Assembly: GCA_013368315.1 (NCBI GenBank)
Contig: JAACJM010000068.1
Coordinates: 124,001-188,000 of the forward strand
Direction: 5' to 3'
DNA length: 64,000 nucleotides
DNA from: Tetrapyrgos nigripes
Taxonomy: Eukaryota > Basidiomycota > Agaricomycetes > Agaricales > Campanellaceae
The notes beneath the pieces are model-generated. The model had not been told where the DNA came from. It did not search any database and was given only the letters and a program-made list of their open reading frames with translations. Made by a program: the position numbers and the translations under genes. Positions within the stretch are counted from its first letter, which is position 1. Every line of letters starts with the position of its first letter. Of this stretch, positions 1 through 11,360 are shown one piece after another.

Positions 1-1444
1 GTATCTCATCTGGATCCATCTCGACGCCTGAGAGAGAAAGCGTCTCGAGATCGCAGTCGGAACGATGCATCATGAGGTAGAATGCGTGGCCATCCCACGT
101 TGGATTTCGATAATCCCAAGGAGCCCCATTGTGACACCCCTCAACAACCAAGGAGGACAAGGAAGGAAGCTCCAGGACTTTGAAAAGGTCTACAGTGTTG
201 CGATTCTCTTCCGAGCTCGTCAAAGTAATGTCCAAATGCGAGAGATTTGGGTACAAACACACCATGCTCTGATTGAATAAGAGGTGCTCGTTATTGGACT
301 GGTAGGACAGGATTCGGAGTCGCTGTAAATTGTGACAATGGACCAGGGAATGAGCAGAGCGGTAATCGAAGTAGTGGATAGTAAGGGTGGTCAGGATTTC
401 TGATCGACAGTCTAGGCCTATCACCGATGGTACCATGAGCTGCTGGACAGGAGCAGTGAGCACACAAGAAGCGAAATCCGGCTCCCATCGGAAAACCTGA
501 GCGCAACGATTGAGCTCCCATACAAAGTCCATGCCAGTCAGGGTATTCTGCAGTCTGGCCTCTTCGGATAGTATAATGGAGAAACTCTCGAGCTGAGGAA
601 ATACGATCCCGGGCTGAGAGCTTCGGAGAAGTCGTAATGCATTGTCAAGGGGATGGCCATGGAACGTTAAGATACCAGAATCAAGGGCAAGTGCAACGGA
701 TTGCCACCTCCCTGCTTCTCTCATCAAGAGGGCAAGAACCTCCTTGGAGAGCCTATGAAAGTCCAAGGAGTAGCGTTCAGACCTGTCTGGGCCAAAGGCA
801 TGAAAATCGATACTCAGTGGTAAGGATTTTGAGAGACGGAGATAGTATTCCACCATCGATAACAAGGGGAGTTCTGGTAGATTGTCGGGCCGGTAGCGAG
901 TCGCACCAGGATAGAAATTGGTATCATACAAGACGTCCAAGCGAAATTTTATATTCGTCCAGAAATTCGGTCTCCGTAGACAGATATTTCTCCATAAACT
1001 GCACGTCTGAGCGACATTGAGAATGGGCAACGTCACGGAAAGCACCTGCTTAGGTTCCCTTCCATGTTGGGAGAGGATCTGCTTGTGATCGAGCTCTTGG
1101 AAACCAGAGCAGAGGGTGAAGATGAGCTCCAAAATTTCCACGGGGACCTTCCGTATGGGGGAGAGTAATGCAGGCCGAATCGCCTTCACTCGCACCAGTG
1201 CATCCCTTGCTTCTTCCAGGGCGCTCAGTGAGTCACGAAGTCGAGAAATCTCCGTGTCAAACCGATTTATTTCGGTGTCAAGGAGGTCGGTATCGTTATC
1301 CTGGTATATTTGAGACTCATCGTCTTTCGTTGGCCAGTAAAAGCTTCGAAGTTGGTCCAATATCTCGGTCAAGAGGCTGTCGCAGCGGAATTTAGGAAGG
1401 AAGGAGTGACCGCATTGGTCGCAAAGTGATATGGGAGTAGTCAT
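1..1444 (-). CDS. F-box protein, 3' end cut by window edge
   Basis: An uninterrupted frame runs from an ATG at 1444 down to base 1 (about 481 codons, no stop), so the gene continues beyond the window. The N-terminus carries a CDQCG motif and then a predicted coiled stretch (DTEINRFDTEISRLRDSL). At about residues 90-110 lies the F-box-like core LSPIRKVPVEILELIFTLC. The rest shows the leucine-rich, loosely repeated pattern usual in agaricomycete F-box proteins (for example LESFSIILSEEARL and LSSLVVEGC). The family acts as substrate adaptors of SCF ubiquitin ligases; the substrate is unknown. A decayed relative of the same gene lies at 5410-5970. No introns are needed in the visible part. Confidence 0.85.
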   Translation of the reverse strand, partial: MTTPISLCDQCGHSFLPKFRCDSLLTEILDQLRSFYWPTKDDESQIYQDNDTDLLDTEINRFDTEISRLRDSLSALEEARDALVRVKAIRPALLSPIRKVPVEILELIFTLCSGFQELDHKQILSQHGREPKQVLSVTLPILNVAQTCSLWRNICLRRPNFWTNIKFRLDVLYDTNFYPGATRYRPDNLPELPLLSMVEYYLRLSKSLPLSIDFHAFGPDRSERYSLDFHRLSKEVLALLMREAGRWQSVALALDSGILTFHGHPLDNALRLLRSSQPGIVFPQLESFSIILSEEARLQNTLTGMDFVWELNRCAQVFRWEPDFASCVLTAPVQQLMVPSVIGLDCRSEILTTLTIHYFDYRSAHSLVHCHNLQRLRILSYQSNNEHLLFNQSMVCLYPNLSHLDITLTSSEENRNTVDLFKVLELPSLSSLVVEGCHNGAPWDYRNPTWDGHAFYLMMHRSDCDLETLSLSGVEMDPDEI

Positions 1445-2763
1445 AAGTGAGCCTAGAAAGCGACGTTTATATCACAGATATGGCCAGAGAAGTCAAATAC
1501 CTGCCGAGGAAAGCCTCTGTTTTATTTTCAAGCTGTTCAACCCAATGAGAAGAAAGAGGAACGATGAGAACGATGAGATTCAGAAGAAGACTGATAGAGT
1601 TACGGGGTCTCGCGCGGTGCTGGTAAGTGCCAGAAATTATGTATATGTGATAATATTGGTATGAACAAGCTCAACAGCAATGGTAAGTTGAAGAAGCAGC
1701 AAAAAAGGAATGGTTACAAACAAGAATTGAACTCTTGAGGGTCAAAGCAAAAACTTATATAAGCAAGTGAGCGGCTGAAACCACTTCACCAAGAACCTTG
1801 ACTAAGTACGTACACATGATTCCCAAGTCACGAAGTCTAATTTTTGATTTAAAAAAAATTTCCCAGGCATGGCAAGAGAGCCGAGTTACGCGATAGGTAG
1901 GAGGAGTTGTTTATTACGCGGCATGGTCCCGTGTGGAACGCCGGTTTCCGGGAGGCACGCGTTCCCGGGACCGTAGGGCAGGTACAGGACGATTCTTGGC
2001 TCCGGAAAAGAATTACCACGCTTTTTGTGGTGCTGGAACCATGCAGTTCAGCCAGTCACAGCAGAGCAGTAGGGTCAAATGCGAGGTAGACCGTCTACTT
2101 CACTACTGCGGCGCGTGCAGCGTCGATCGCCGAAGCCTGCCCGTGGTGGAAGTCACTGAAACCTGGTTGGCTGCGCCCTTGGAGACTGGTAGATACACGA
2201 AGACTATTAGAGGTGAAAGTTATCAGGATTGTCCTTCATGCATAAGATCTCGTTGATTCTTTTGTATAGCCCTTCGCTAATACCGATGGGACATCATACC
2301 CCACAAAGCTTTACGCGTTACGACGCACAGAGGGTCCAAAATACTGATGCGTTAAGACAGCCCGACGAGACCTGGACGAGACTACTGCGGAATCAGGCAT
2401 GCTGCTGCCGCATAGCTTCTATCTTAAGAAAACAAAGCACTGATGCGAATAGAACGGGTGGCTTGTACTGGTTGACTCCCGGTGTTCTTGGGTCGGTACA
2501 TGATCTCATATTTTGTGCTCAGGTCTATGCTGAACGTTTACACCAGACCTGGAGACCTCTCAGCTGCACATGAAGCTTTCAAAATAACCTCTCTTTCCTT
2601 CAGTCGAGCCAGGGATCACGGTAAGTCTCTCTTCCCCGGATATCGTTGCTCATATGTGATTCAATCCAAATCCTAGTACGACGTCATCAAGATGTCCCGT
2701 GCTACTGCTCAGGAGTTGAATACGCCTGGATAGCATGCAGCGATACTATCGTCTGAGCGTAGC

Positions 2764-2799
<36 letters not shown>

Positions 2800-3759
2800 C
2801 GCGTGATGGCTGCTGCTACTATTAGCGTTCTAGACTCCTAGTGCGTACCAAGTGTTGTTTTTTCCACTTCGCTCCGCTTTGTTTCGTCCCATACTACATA
2901 TCGTCCATGCCCCATCTTTGCTCATCTCTATCTGCACCTGCACCTGCACGTTAGCGTATGCATCTTCGGTATCCATTTACCGCTACTAGGTGCCATTTTT
3001 CGCCTGGAACTGTTCTTTTTCTTTTTTCCTCTTCTTTTTTGTGTCCTCTCTTCGACATTCATGCCAACACCCGCCGTCGTAGGTCTACAGGGCTACTCTG
3101 CCACAGTATGAGATTCTGCCGTTGGTCTCGTGCCACCACACGCTTGGCACTATTTTGGTCAAATTCTTGGTCGTGTGCCACTAATGCGCTTTGGCACTAC
3201 TTACCAAATATTTACCCGATGTTTGGCTTACCCGGGTCCCGCTGTGTGGAGAACCCCTTCGGTACAAGATCGGATACACCTCTTGTCTCCTCTTGTTCCC
3301 CAGCTTGCTGATTCCCGTCGATAGTTTGCTAGACCTGTGTGCTATGCTCTATCCAGAAACGCCAGTATTCCGATACCTTGTGCTGCATATATGTATGTAT
3401 TCTCGTTTTTATTCTAAGGAAGTTCTTTGATATCGTAACCCCTAGACCAAAGCCTGCCCGTGTGCCCGTGTGCGGTCTAAGCTCTTGTCAGCTACGCAAC
3501 CGGATCAACGCTTGTAATCTCGTAATACATATGAGGTAGTAAGCACCATGTTTGAAATGGAAACGATGACTATCGCATGGCCACCTCGGCAGAAATTAGG
3601 TCAGAGGTATTATCTCTGTATATGAGAATCCGACAAAACCTGACCAAACCTTCTACCGCATTCTCCCTGCCTCCTCCTCACTCTACCACCATCAAAGTGC
3701 CGAAGTCCCTCCCAACGCCGTTACTCACTATCTTGGACAGAGCCATCTACATCTGAGCT
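1445..3759. other. Intergenic region, no supportable gene
   Basis: Only short frames without family resemblance are found on either strand. It contains a 34-base T run (listed separately) and pyrimidine-rich stretches. The last part upstream of 3760 is the presumed promoter and 5' UTR of the following gene. Confidence 0.6.
2766..2799. repeat. 34-base poly-T tract
   Basis: An unbroken run of 34 T on the plus strand. It may be the poly(A) end of a retroposed sequence read on the minus strand, or a simple homopolymer. I found no convincing target-site duplication around it. Confidence 0.9.
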
Positions 3760-5086
3760 ATGGGTGCTGGTGCTTTCATCGAACCGTTGGTGGTGATATC
3801 ACTGCTTGTAGGCGGCACACTAGTGAACAAGGAGAGACGACCTGCGCCTGACCCGGCGTACGACCCCATCAAATCTGGCGGTTCCAGTCCACGCGATGGG
3901 TTATTCAGTCCGTCTTCCCAGAGTCGTTCACCATCTCCGGAATATCCTACAGAAGGCAGGCGAACGCGTACCATTCGCGTGGTGGGATGGCAGAAGGAAA
4001 TCCACACCCCAAACACAGAGCAGTTCTCTAATCGACTGCTCAGTCGATTACTCCGAAAGTTCCCATTCCTGGTGGAGGTCTGGTATTGGGCACTCATTTA
4101 CTGGGTCTACCAACTTGGTCGAGCCTTCACAGCCCTCACACTCGTGGAAGGGACGGTGCACACGGCTAGGAAACATGCGCTGCAGGTTATTCATCTCGAG
4201 GAAAGGCTGCAGATATTTTGGGAGCCCGCTATCCAAGGGTTTTTCTTGCAGCATCCGGAAGTGATGCGTTGGATCAACCGGATCTATAGTTTCATCCATA
4301 TCCCTGGCACGATCCTCTTCCTCATCTGGCTCTTCTACATCACCGTCACCGTAAACAGGACGCCGGATGCCTACCTACCCCTTGCGAAGCGTCCAGGATC
4401 CGTCGAGCGAAGTCCAGGTGGATCAGCGCTGTATCAGGCCCGTCGGCGTACAATGGCAATGTGTAACCTGATTGCCTTCGTCGTCTTTACGCTTTGGCCG
4501 TGCATGCCTCCCCGTCTCCTCAGCGATCCCGAATACCATGGCCCGGATTCTGCGGAAGCCAAGTCCTTCGGCTTTGTGGATACAGTGCACGGTGCGGAAG
4601 GCGAGAGTAGCGTATGGACCCAGAACAAGGTAAGCTAGCTACCGTGTATACTGCGTTGGTCATCCTTGTCTCACACACGAATCATCTATTTAGTTCTGTA
4701 ACCAGTATGCAGCTATGCCAAGCCTGCACTTTGGGTACAGCCTCCTCATCGGCTTGACGATCGCTCTCATCCCATTAGCTTCGCAGGAGCACAGTGGGCG
4801 ATTCATCAGGATTAGGAGATTCAGATTGCGGTTGCCAACCTTCCGAAGGTTATTGTGTGTCGTGATTGGCTTTGCGTATCCGGCCACAATCTTGACTGCT
4901 ATCATCGCCACGGCCAATCATTTCATTCTGGATGCGGTGGCTGGAGGGATTGTTTGTGGGATTGCTTGGAACGCTGAAACGTTCCTGCTCAACCTGCTTC
5001 CGCTGGAAGACTGCTTCCTGTGGTGCTTGAGGATACATAAGCCCAATGTTGACGACACCTACGACTCAGCGTACGACCGTTTCTGA
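3760..5086 (+). CDS. Aur1/Ipt1-like inositolphosphotransferase (PAP2 superfamily)
   Basis: Two exons, 3760-4629 and 4694-5086, joined across a 64-base GTAAGC..TAG intron, give about 420 residues. The N-terminal 80 residues are polar and Ser/Pro-rich. They are followed by several hydrophobic membrane segments (for example FPFLVEVWYWALIYWVYQLG). Exon 2 starts with NQYAAMPSLHFGYSLLIG and later has ATANHFILDAVAGG. These are the PSxHxG and H..D signatures of the PAP2 catalytic fold used by inositol phosphorylceramide synthases (His near residues 302 and 366, Asp near 370). The family moves inositol phosphate onto ceramides in Golgi membranes, but fungi also have many uncharacterised relatives with the same domain. 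The superfamily is firm; the exact substrate is an inference. Confidence 0.85.
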
Positions 5087-5409
5087 ACGGATTCATTCCT
5101 ACATGCTCAAGGGGGCACACTTTCTGTATACATTACCGTGTGCCAATGTATTCTACGCGCGCGACGCCACGAAGCTAATTAGGTATATAGAGAGGTTCTT
5201 AATATTCATATTCAGGCGATGTGTCAATTCGAATAAACCGTTCCTACATATGTCCGTTCTATCCCGTAGCATCTGTTGAAAGCATTCAGTAGCCGTCTGA
5301 ACAGCACCTATAGGAATGCATTTACGCTGACCACTAATCAAGAGGAGCTTGACGGCCGCGTCCTTTATGCTCCACCAACGTCCTCAAAGAGGTGCTACAT
5401 AGCTCCAGG

Positions 5410-5970
5410 GTAATAGTTGATTTCGTAAAAGGGTGTTGAAGCGAAAGTTTACGTCCGTCCAAAAAGTTGGTCTCCCTATACTCTGAAATTTTTAAACAAC
5501 AGCAGACGCTGAGAATGAGCAGGGTCATGAACACCGCCTGCAGGCTGCTCGAGGTTTTTGCTGTTATCCTAGCGAGGTACCGAGCAAAGAATCTGCCTAG
5601 GGAAGGATTCGGCTGTCTGGAGTCCGCGGCCAAGTCAAAAACTAAACGAAGAATGTGTTCAAGAGATTTAGATTCGACAGGGAATGTACAGATTGGGGGA
5701 GCTAGAGAGCCAGACTGTTCTCTTTCACGCACGACTAGCGTTCCCCGAGCATCCTCCTCCAGGAGCCAAGTCGACGAATTTCCGTTCAAAACGGTTTATT
5801 TCAATCTCAAGGACGTCAAGCTTAAGATTGGTAATAGGTATCCTGGTGTTCATCGCTCCTCCTCGTTAGCCAGTAGAGTTGTAGAAACTTCGCAGTTGTT
5901 CCTGCAATATTGGATAAGAGTGCCACAAAAAAAGAAATTCCGGAGTGACCAGTACCGCACTGACCGCACA
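5410..5970 (-). pseudogene. Decayed F-box gene relic
   Basis: Read on the minus strand in shifting frames, this segment aligns with the F-box gene at 1-1444. CGQCG matches its CDQCG. LDVLEIEINRFERK matches DLLDTEINRFDTE. GRPTFWTDVNFRFNTL matches RRPNFWTNIKFRLDVL. Several stops and frame changes separate these blocks, and the F-box core itself is not readable. It is therefore a non-functional copy covering the N-terminal third of the parent. The order and spacing of the blocks are kept, which makes chance similarity unlikely. Confidence 0.75.
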
Positions 5971-6090
5971 GCGGTATTCTGGCTCACGTTTGAAAGCCAG
6001 TTGAAGAAGCAAGCATCGCAGATAAATGCCAAAAATTCAAAAATTACCGAAAAGAGGGCCTCTATTGCGACTCAGCCTTGTCGAGAAAGC

Positions 6091-6134
6091 AGGAGGAGGA
6101 GAAGGAGAAGGAGAAGGAGAAGGAGAAGAAAGAG
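6091..6134 (+). repeat. GGA/GAA purine microsatellite
   Basis: About 44 bases of interrupted AGGAGGAGAAGGAGAAGG-type purine repeat, giving a poly-Arg run in one frame. No gene uses it. Confidence 0.85.
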
Positions 6135-6464
6135 ATTTCCGGTGATCAGCACTGAGCAAAGGACTCCTCGCGTCTTCGGCTTCTTCATGTTCCACCATCT
6201 GTCTCAAACCTATACTTCGTCGGCTCTTAATTCAAGATTCTTTAAGCAAATGGGATCGACCCATCGTTGATTCTACCTCGTCAATAAACCGCGTTTCAAA
6301 CCCGAAACCACCCAGCGTCAATTTGAAGAGGACAAATTTGGGACCCATCAATCTCCAGACTCCAAGAATGCCGGCCAAAATCTGATTGTAGGTGCACAGT
6401 TTACGAGTGTGCTTGCAGCCAGCACGTAGTCCTTCTATCCAAGGAAGACCTCGACAACGTATCT

Positions 6465-7440
6465 ATGAAGGATATCTTTCTCGTTCTTGGCGGCGAAGGC
6501 TTCATCGGACAGCATATCGTGCAATATCTGCTTGACATATTAATGGGCATGACGAGGTGCATGTCTTTGACCATTGTCCTCACTTTGGGGATGTCAACTT
6601 GTACTTCGGAGATATTTGTTTGGAGGATGTCACTAGGGCTAGCATGTACGTCTATAAAGCTAATATCTCGTTCAGATTCTTGACACTCTTTTTCTTACTG
6701 TAGAGTGGAACTACCTGTATAATCCAGTCTCGCCTCCGTCCACCAAACACTACCCTGACCCGCAGATTTACCACAAACTGGGCTACACAAGTTCAGCTGG
6801 TGTCCTCTTCGCTAGGCAAGCCCTTAATCAATGCCGACGAGACAACACCATACCCAATCAAGCCTTTCGACGTGTATACAGAATCCAATGCACTGGTAGG
6901 GTAACTTGTCATTGATGCGAATGGGACGGGAAGTTTGAAATGGTGTCTATTAGTACTCCCGGTGTATTTGAGTTGTGTCTACCCTCGAATTTTGTGCGCA
7001 AACCTATGCTAACCAGCATTTTACATTAGACCTGGAGACCGTGAAAACCATAACATCAACCTCTTCGATCGCACCAACGTCGTATACGCTCATGTTCTTG
7101 CTGCAGAAAAGCTGGATTCTTCAGCCATGGCAGGGCAGATTTTCTTCATCACCAATAAAGATCCTGTTCCTTTTTGAAACCAGATGCAACTCGTGTGCGA
7201 TACCTTTTCCGACGTGGTGCCCTTGCATCTTCAGCCCAAGTGCAAGCCCACCGTGGTCACACCCCGAGCACTTGCGTTTCCTTTTGCACCTGACGTTTTT
7301 TATTTCCTTTTTGGGAAGGAGGTCAACTTTTACAGCGCATAATGTCATGTTTGCAACACGACAATGTTCTTCAATACTGCTAAAGCCAGACGTTTATTCG
7401 GATACGAGCCAATTGTCAGTGTTGATGAAGGCTTGACGCA
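6465..7440 (+). pseudogene. Broken 3-beta-HSD/sterol dehydrogenase copy
   Basis: It starts with MKDIFLVLGGEGFIGQHIVQ, which has the Rossmann GxxGxxG dinucleotide-binding motif and resembles the gene at 7632-8871. Homology continues in other frames: DEVHVFDHC, then AMAGQIFFITNKDP near 7130, and NTAKARRLFGYEPIVSVDEG near 7375-7435. Multiple frame changes and stops intervene and the middle third is shrunken, so no full protein can be read. Orientation is opposite to the intact copy. It is an old inverted copy of an Erg26-like short-chain dehydrogenase gene. Confidence 0.8.
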
Positions 7441-7631
7441 GACAGCTTTGGTCCTAGTGTGTTCTCGTCGACGGATTGATTTGACGTAGCAGTCCTGATC
7501 TCATCTTGCTAATTTGTTGCTAATAGTGTTTCAAAGCAAATATGATAGGCACATTACACTCAGAGAACAGCAAGGTTGCAGGTAACAATAGTTCTACAAT
7601 ACACTAGTAGAAATCGACGGAATTTCGTGCA

Positions 7632-8871
7632 TCAATGATTCATTTTGGCTTCTACCTTGGATTTCCACCACTGCATACATACATACGTCAGTCCAAACCA
7701 AAAACCAGAAGATGATGCAGAAGCTTACTTCTAATGTCCTCCTCATGCCTTCGTCCACTGATATCTCAGGCTCATACCCAAGTAGTCGTTTCGCTTTTGT
7801 AGAAGTAAAATACACGTTTGCCGTCGTAAAATTTTACTGTGTAAGGCGTCAACAGAGGAGGATCTCTGCGAAGAAGCCAAGCTACGAGCCCAGTGACATG
7901 GGCAAGTAGTAGAGCGATAAACCTGGGTATGACGGTGATCTTGTTTCCAGGATGAGCTTCGTTTGGGAAGGCTTGGTCGAATCCATCCCATAAATTACGC
8001 ATAAAGTCCCAGAATAAGCAGGGTTCGTTGTTGGCGATGAAAAACACTTGGCCAGCGACTTCGTTGTTCTCCAGCTTGTCCGCTGCCAAGACAAGAGCAA
8101 GGGCGACGTTTGCAACGTAGGTTCTGTCGACCAGATTTTCGTTGCTGCCAAACTGGACGTTTGTAGAGCCGTTCTTCCAGGTTTGATACGCGCCTACAAT
8201 GAGTTCTTGGTCACCCACACTATGGAAAAGAAGGCGGGACCAACATCAATCAATTTTGCTACTTGACGAGCATGAAGACACGAACGACATACCCGAATAT
8301 CCCTGAAGGACGAATACAAGCTGTCTTCAGACCCATTTTGCCGTTCGCACCCAATATCAATTTCTCCGCTGAAATCCTTGACCGAGTATATGGGCTTGGA
8401 GGATTCTTGACATAGGGCAAATTTTCGTCGCCATTCTTGATATCATGCCCATCGAACACGACGCCTGAAGAGCTGTGATACACTATATTATGAACTCCTG
8501 CTTCCTGGGCAGCTTCGATGACCTTCCGAGTGCCTTCGACATTAACTTCGTGAAAAATTCCAGGGTTTTCCTGGTTTCGAATAGAGAGAGGTGAGATGGT
8601 ATGTATTATGCAAGTTGCACCACTCTGTATGGTCACACTGAGACGAGGAAAACTCCAGATGTAAGCCCAAGCAATGACACACCTCCTTGACAGCGTCCAA
8701 TATCTGAGCCTTTTCTCGAATATCTCCATGATAGAATGGCACGTCTACGTGTCTCTGAGTGCTATCGAATACGGAAACTTGGTCTCCGCGTGCCTTCAAG
8801 CGTTCAACGACGTGTCTGCCTACGAAAACGTCGCCTCCGAGTACCAGAAATATTTCGGGTTTCTTGACCAT
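7632..8871 (-). CDS. 3-beta-HSD / sterol-4-alpha-carboxylate dehydrogenase-like protein, with one frame slip
   Basis: Four exons are proposed: 8871-8683, 8624-8293, 8219-7729 and 7670-7632. Exon 1 has LVLGGDVFVGRHVVERL (NAD-binding GxxGxxG). Exon 2 has GATCIIHTISPL, the catalytic-type serine block YHSSSGVVFDG and YTRSRISAEKLIL (YxxxK-like region, here R-x-R-I-S-A-E-K). Exon 3 has NLVDRTYVANVALALVLAADKL and, after one extra base near 7811-7825, KAKRLLGYEPEISVDEG. The last exon ends in WWKSKVEAKMNH. This domain order is that of Erg26-type C-3 sterol dehydrogenases. Relatives oxidise 3-hydroxysteroids with NAD(P)+, usually at the ER. The slip would cut the C-terminus by about 40 residues. It may be a sequencing error or real damage. 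Confidence 0.75.
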
Positions 8872-11360
8872 GGGTAGACGGAATTTAGTCTTGGAGAGTT
8901 TGAGCTGTATCTCTGGGGTTTTCGACGAGCACAGTCAATGTCAATGTCATGGCTATTGCACGAATCAGGGTCAGGTCATGGTGATCGCATTGAATAAACA
9001 CATTTTGCCGTCGGTAAAGTTTGGCTCGACCTCGACCACCAGGAAGTTTGATCATTTCCGACAGTCCAAGCGTGGCTGCGATATCAGTGAAGACCTGGGG
9101 AAGACGACTGGCTGCCTCGAGGACATTCTACGACGATTGATGATGGTCACATACTTGTCATACCCACCTGATCTCTCAAATAGCGCTCGCCGTTGTACAT
9201 GAAATGTATAACAGCTTTTTTGATCAGTCAACGGTCAACGCTGCACTAAACGTCAACCTCGTTCTTTGGTACAAAAAGTGAGTGTTTCTCTCCTTCTCGA
9301 GTCCGAGCTTACAGTGACGTGAAATATCTAGCAAGCGTTCTCTGAGCAATGTCATTTACGGACGATAAGGCATATCCGTCCTCATCCATTGGTTCATTCA
9401 ACCACTTGTCCTCTGCGAATTTTTCTCAGAACAGGATCAATACCGTTGGCCGGGACCTTCACGAAACTCATCACCACAACTATTACCAGATCATCGAGGA
9501 CTCGAAAGGCTGGCGAATCAAGACCATGGGCTCTGGCATCTTGAAAATAGGACAGACGGTAATCCAAGGTATCACGGGATTGTTATATGGCAGTGGAAGC
9601 TCACCGTCAATTGTACGTTCTCTGCAATCCTTGCTACTTTACCCGTCGAGCTGGTAATGAATGGCTGCATGCAGGAAACCACTACTCAAGAGAGTATTGA
9701 AACCCTGGAAGAGCTTTTTAATGGAACGGATTATCGGGTTCATTCGGCGAGACACAAAGGTCGTTCTGTTCTTGTGAAAGTATTTCATGGACCACGGGCG
9801 AAGGAGGTGAGTATCTTCTACTTCCTACGCTTATGGTGCTTAGTCTTTCGTCACAGCACCAAAAAGCTGCGATTTCTTTCAATGAACGTCTGTTGTAAGG
9901 CCGATGTCTTCGTGTACAGTATGATGTCACTCATTCAGACAAGGCATCCTTCTATGCTGCGTATGATGGCTTGTTCTCCGTCTTCGTCCCAAGCGCCATT
10001 CATCATATTCGATGATGGTGAGTGGCCATGCCCATGTTAATGTATCCAAACACCGATTCTTTTCAAAGAGTGCGAAAGAGGTTCTGTCGATTACTGTGTA
10101 GCTTCTGCTCTTACAGATGGTCTTCCTCGTAGTGTTATGTTGGGATTCCAGCTTGTGAGCGCAATTCACTGCTTGCTTTATCTCCACTGACCGATATTTC
10201 TTACTACCTCGTAGATTGGAGGGCTTTCGGTACTCTTCAGCAAATGTTTGGCATATACTGCACAATCCTCACTTCGTCTCATGATCATAGGCTGGCCTTG
10301 ATTACCTTTCTACCGTCATAGACGTGCCGCTTAGCACTGTTGGCAGAGATGTACGTGTTTCGATTAGTTGCTCGTTTTCCTGGTATTGATCTTCTATTCG
10401 GAAACACAGAATTACGAAGTCTATATCACCAATGGTAATCAAGTGAAGATTGGTCTTGGCTGTTACAAAACCGGAAGGCATGGAGAGGATGGTTCTGAGG
10501 CGGATTGGGTACTGTTTAATGACCTTTGTTCGAAGGTGGGTTGTTGGCCTTGGTGAGAACACAGTTTTCTGAGCAGGAGGACAGTTATTCAACGATGCAA
10601 ACCGGCTGTTGTACAGTGAGTCCTGCTTTTCTCTTTGAGGACACCGGCTTATGCGTTGTCTGTGTGCCGAAAGAGGAGGATATTGATCGCAATGAAGCCT
10701 CAATAGCCGAGGATACTGAGGCGGATGAGGAACCGAACCCACAATTCCAACCTTCTCCTTTCGTCTCTCATAGTTCTTCGGACTTTCCTGATTCCTTATC
10801 GTCAAGCACAATGATCACCCCCAGGAGAGAATTGCAGTGGACACGATCTCCACAAGTCTCAACCCTTGCATCAGTCTCTCGTCGTTACCGGGACCACCTT
10901 CGCATGTCTCCGTATCATGGTGCTCTTGACCTTCGAAGACTCAACGCAAAACGCCGATTCGAAGTCATCTCTCATCGCTGTCAGGGATATAGAAAGGAAG
11001 AGATAACATTCACTTCTGAAATCAAAGAATGTGCCGTCGTCTTACACACAATGCCTTTTCGTGGCGAAATTTGTCTCGATATGCGGAGAGAGATTGTGAC
11101 CGAAGGTGTATTTCGCTGTATTTGTGCCAACCTGGTGAGTAAGCAGCTGTTTTTTGTTCGCAGTCTTTTGATCCATTTTATTGTAAAGATGATGGATCGT
11201 CAGCTACGATTAGATGTTCCAATTGCCATGCGTGGCAGCATAGGACGTGTATTATCGATTTTTCCGCACCAGCATATCATCATACGTGTGTTTCCTGTCA
11301 ACAGACTCATTCAGAGGTACGATTATTTGTATGTATATTATGTGCCGGAAAATTTTGACC
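8515..11360. repeat. Tandem duplication, unit A (2.85 kb)
   Basis: This segment is nearly identical to 12670-15409 along its whole length. It carries the 5' part of the dehydrogenase gene (minus), the shared divergent promoter area and the kinase-like/zinc-finger gene (plus). Introns are kept, so the copying was at DNA level. Small indels distinguish the units. Confidence 0.9.
9349..11345 (+). pseudogene. Kinase-like/zinc-finger gene, copy A (C-terminus broken)
   Basis: It begins at ATG 9349 (MSFTDDKAYPSSSIGSFNHL) and follows the same exon plan as copy B (13413-15459). The kinase-like part is still readable: the segment RVHSARHKGRSVLVKVFHGP resembles a kinase glycine-loop/beta3-lysine region, followed by SMLRMMACSPSSSQAPFII. 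Compared with copy B, the zinc-finger start CLICGE has become CLDMRRE through two small insertions. One base is then lost in TGTGCCAACC (copy B TGTGGCCAACC), which shifts the frame and removes the CxxC/HxxC finger. The rest of the reading frame therefore encodes unrelated sequence. The promoter region and N-terminal half are intact, so a truncated product is possible. Confidence 0.75.
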
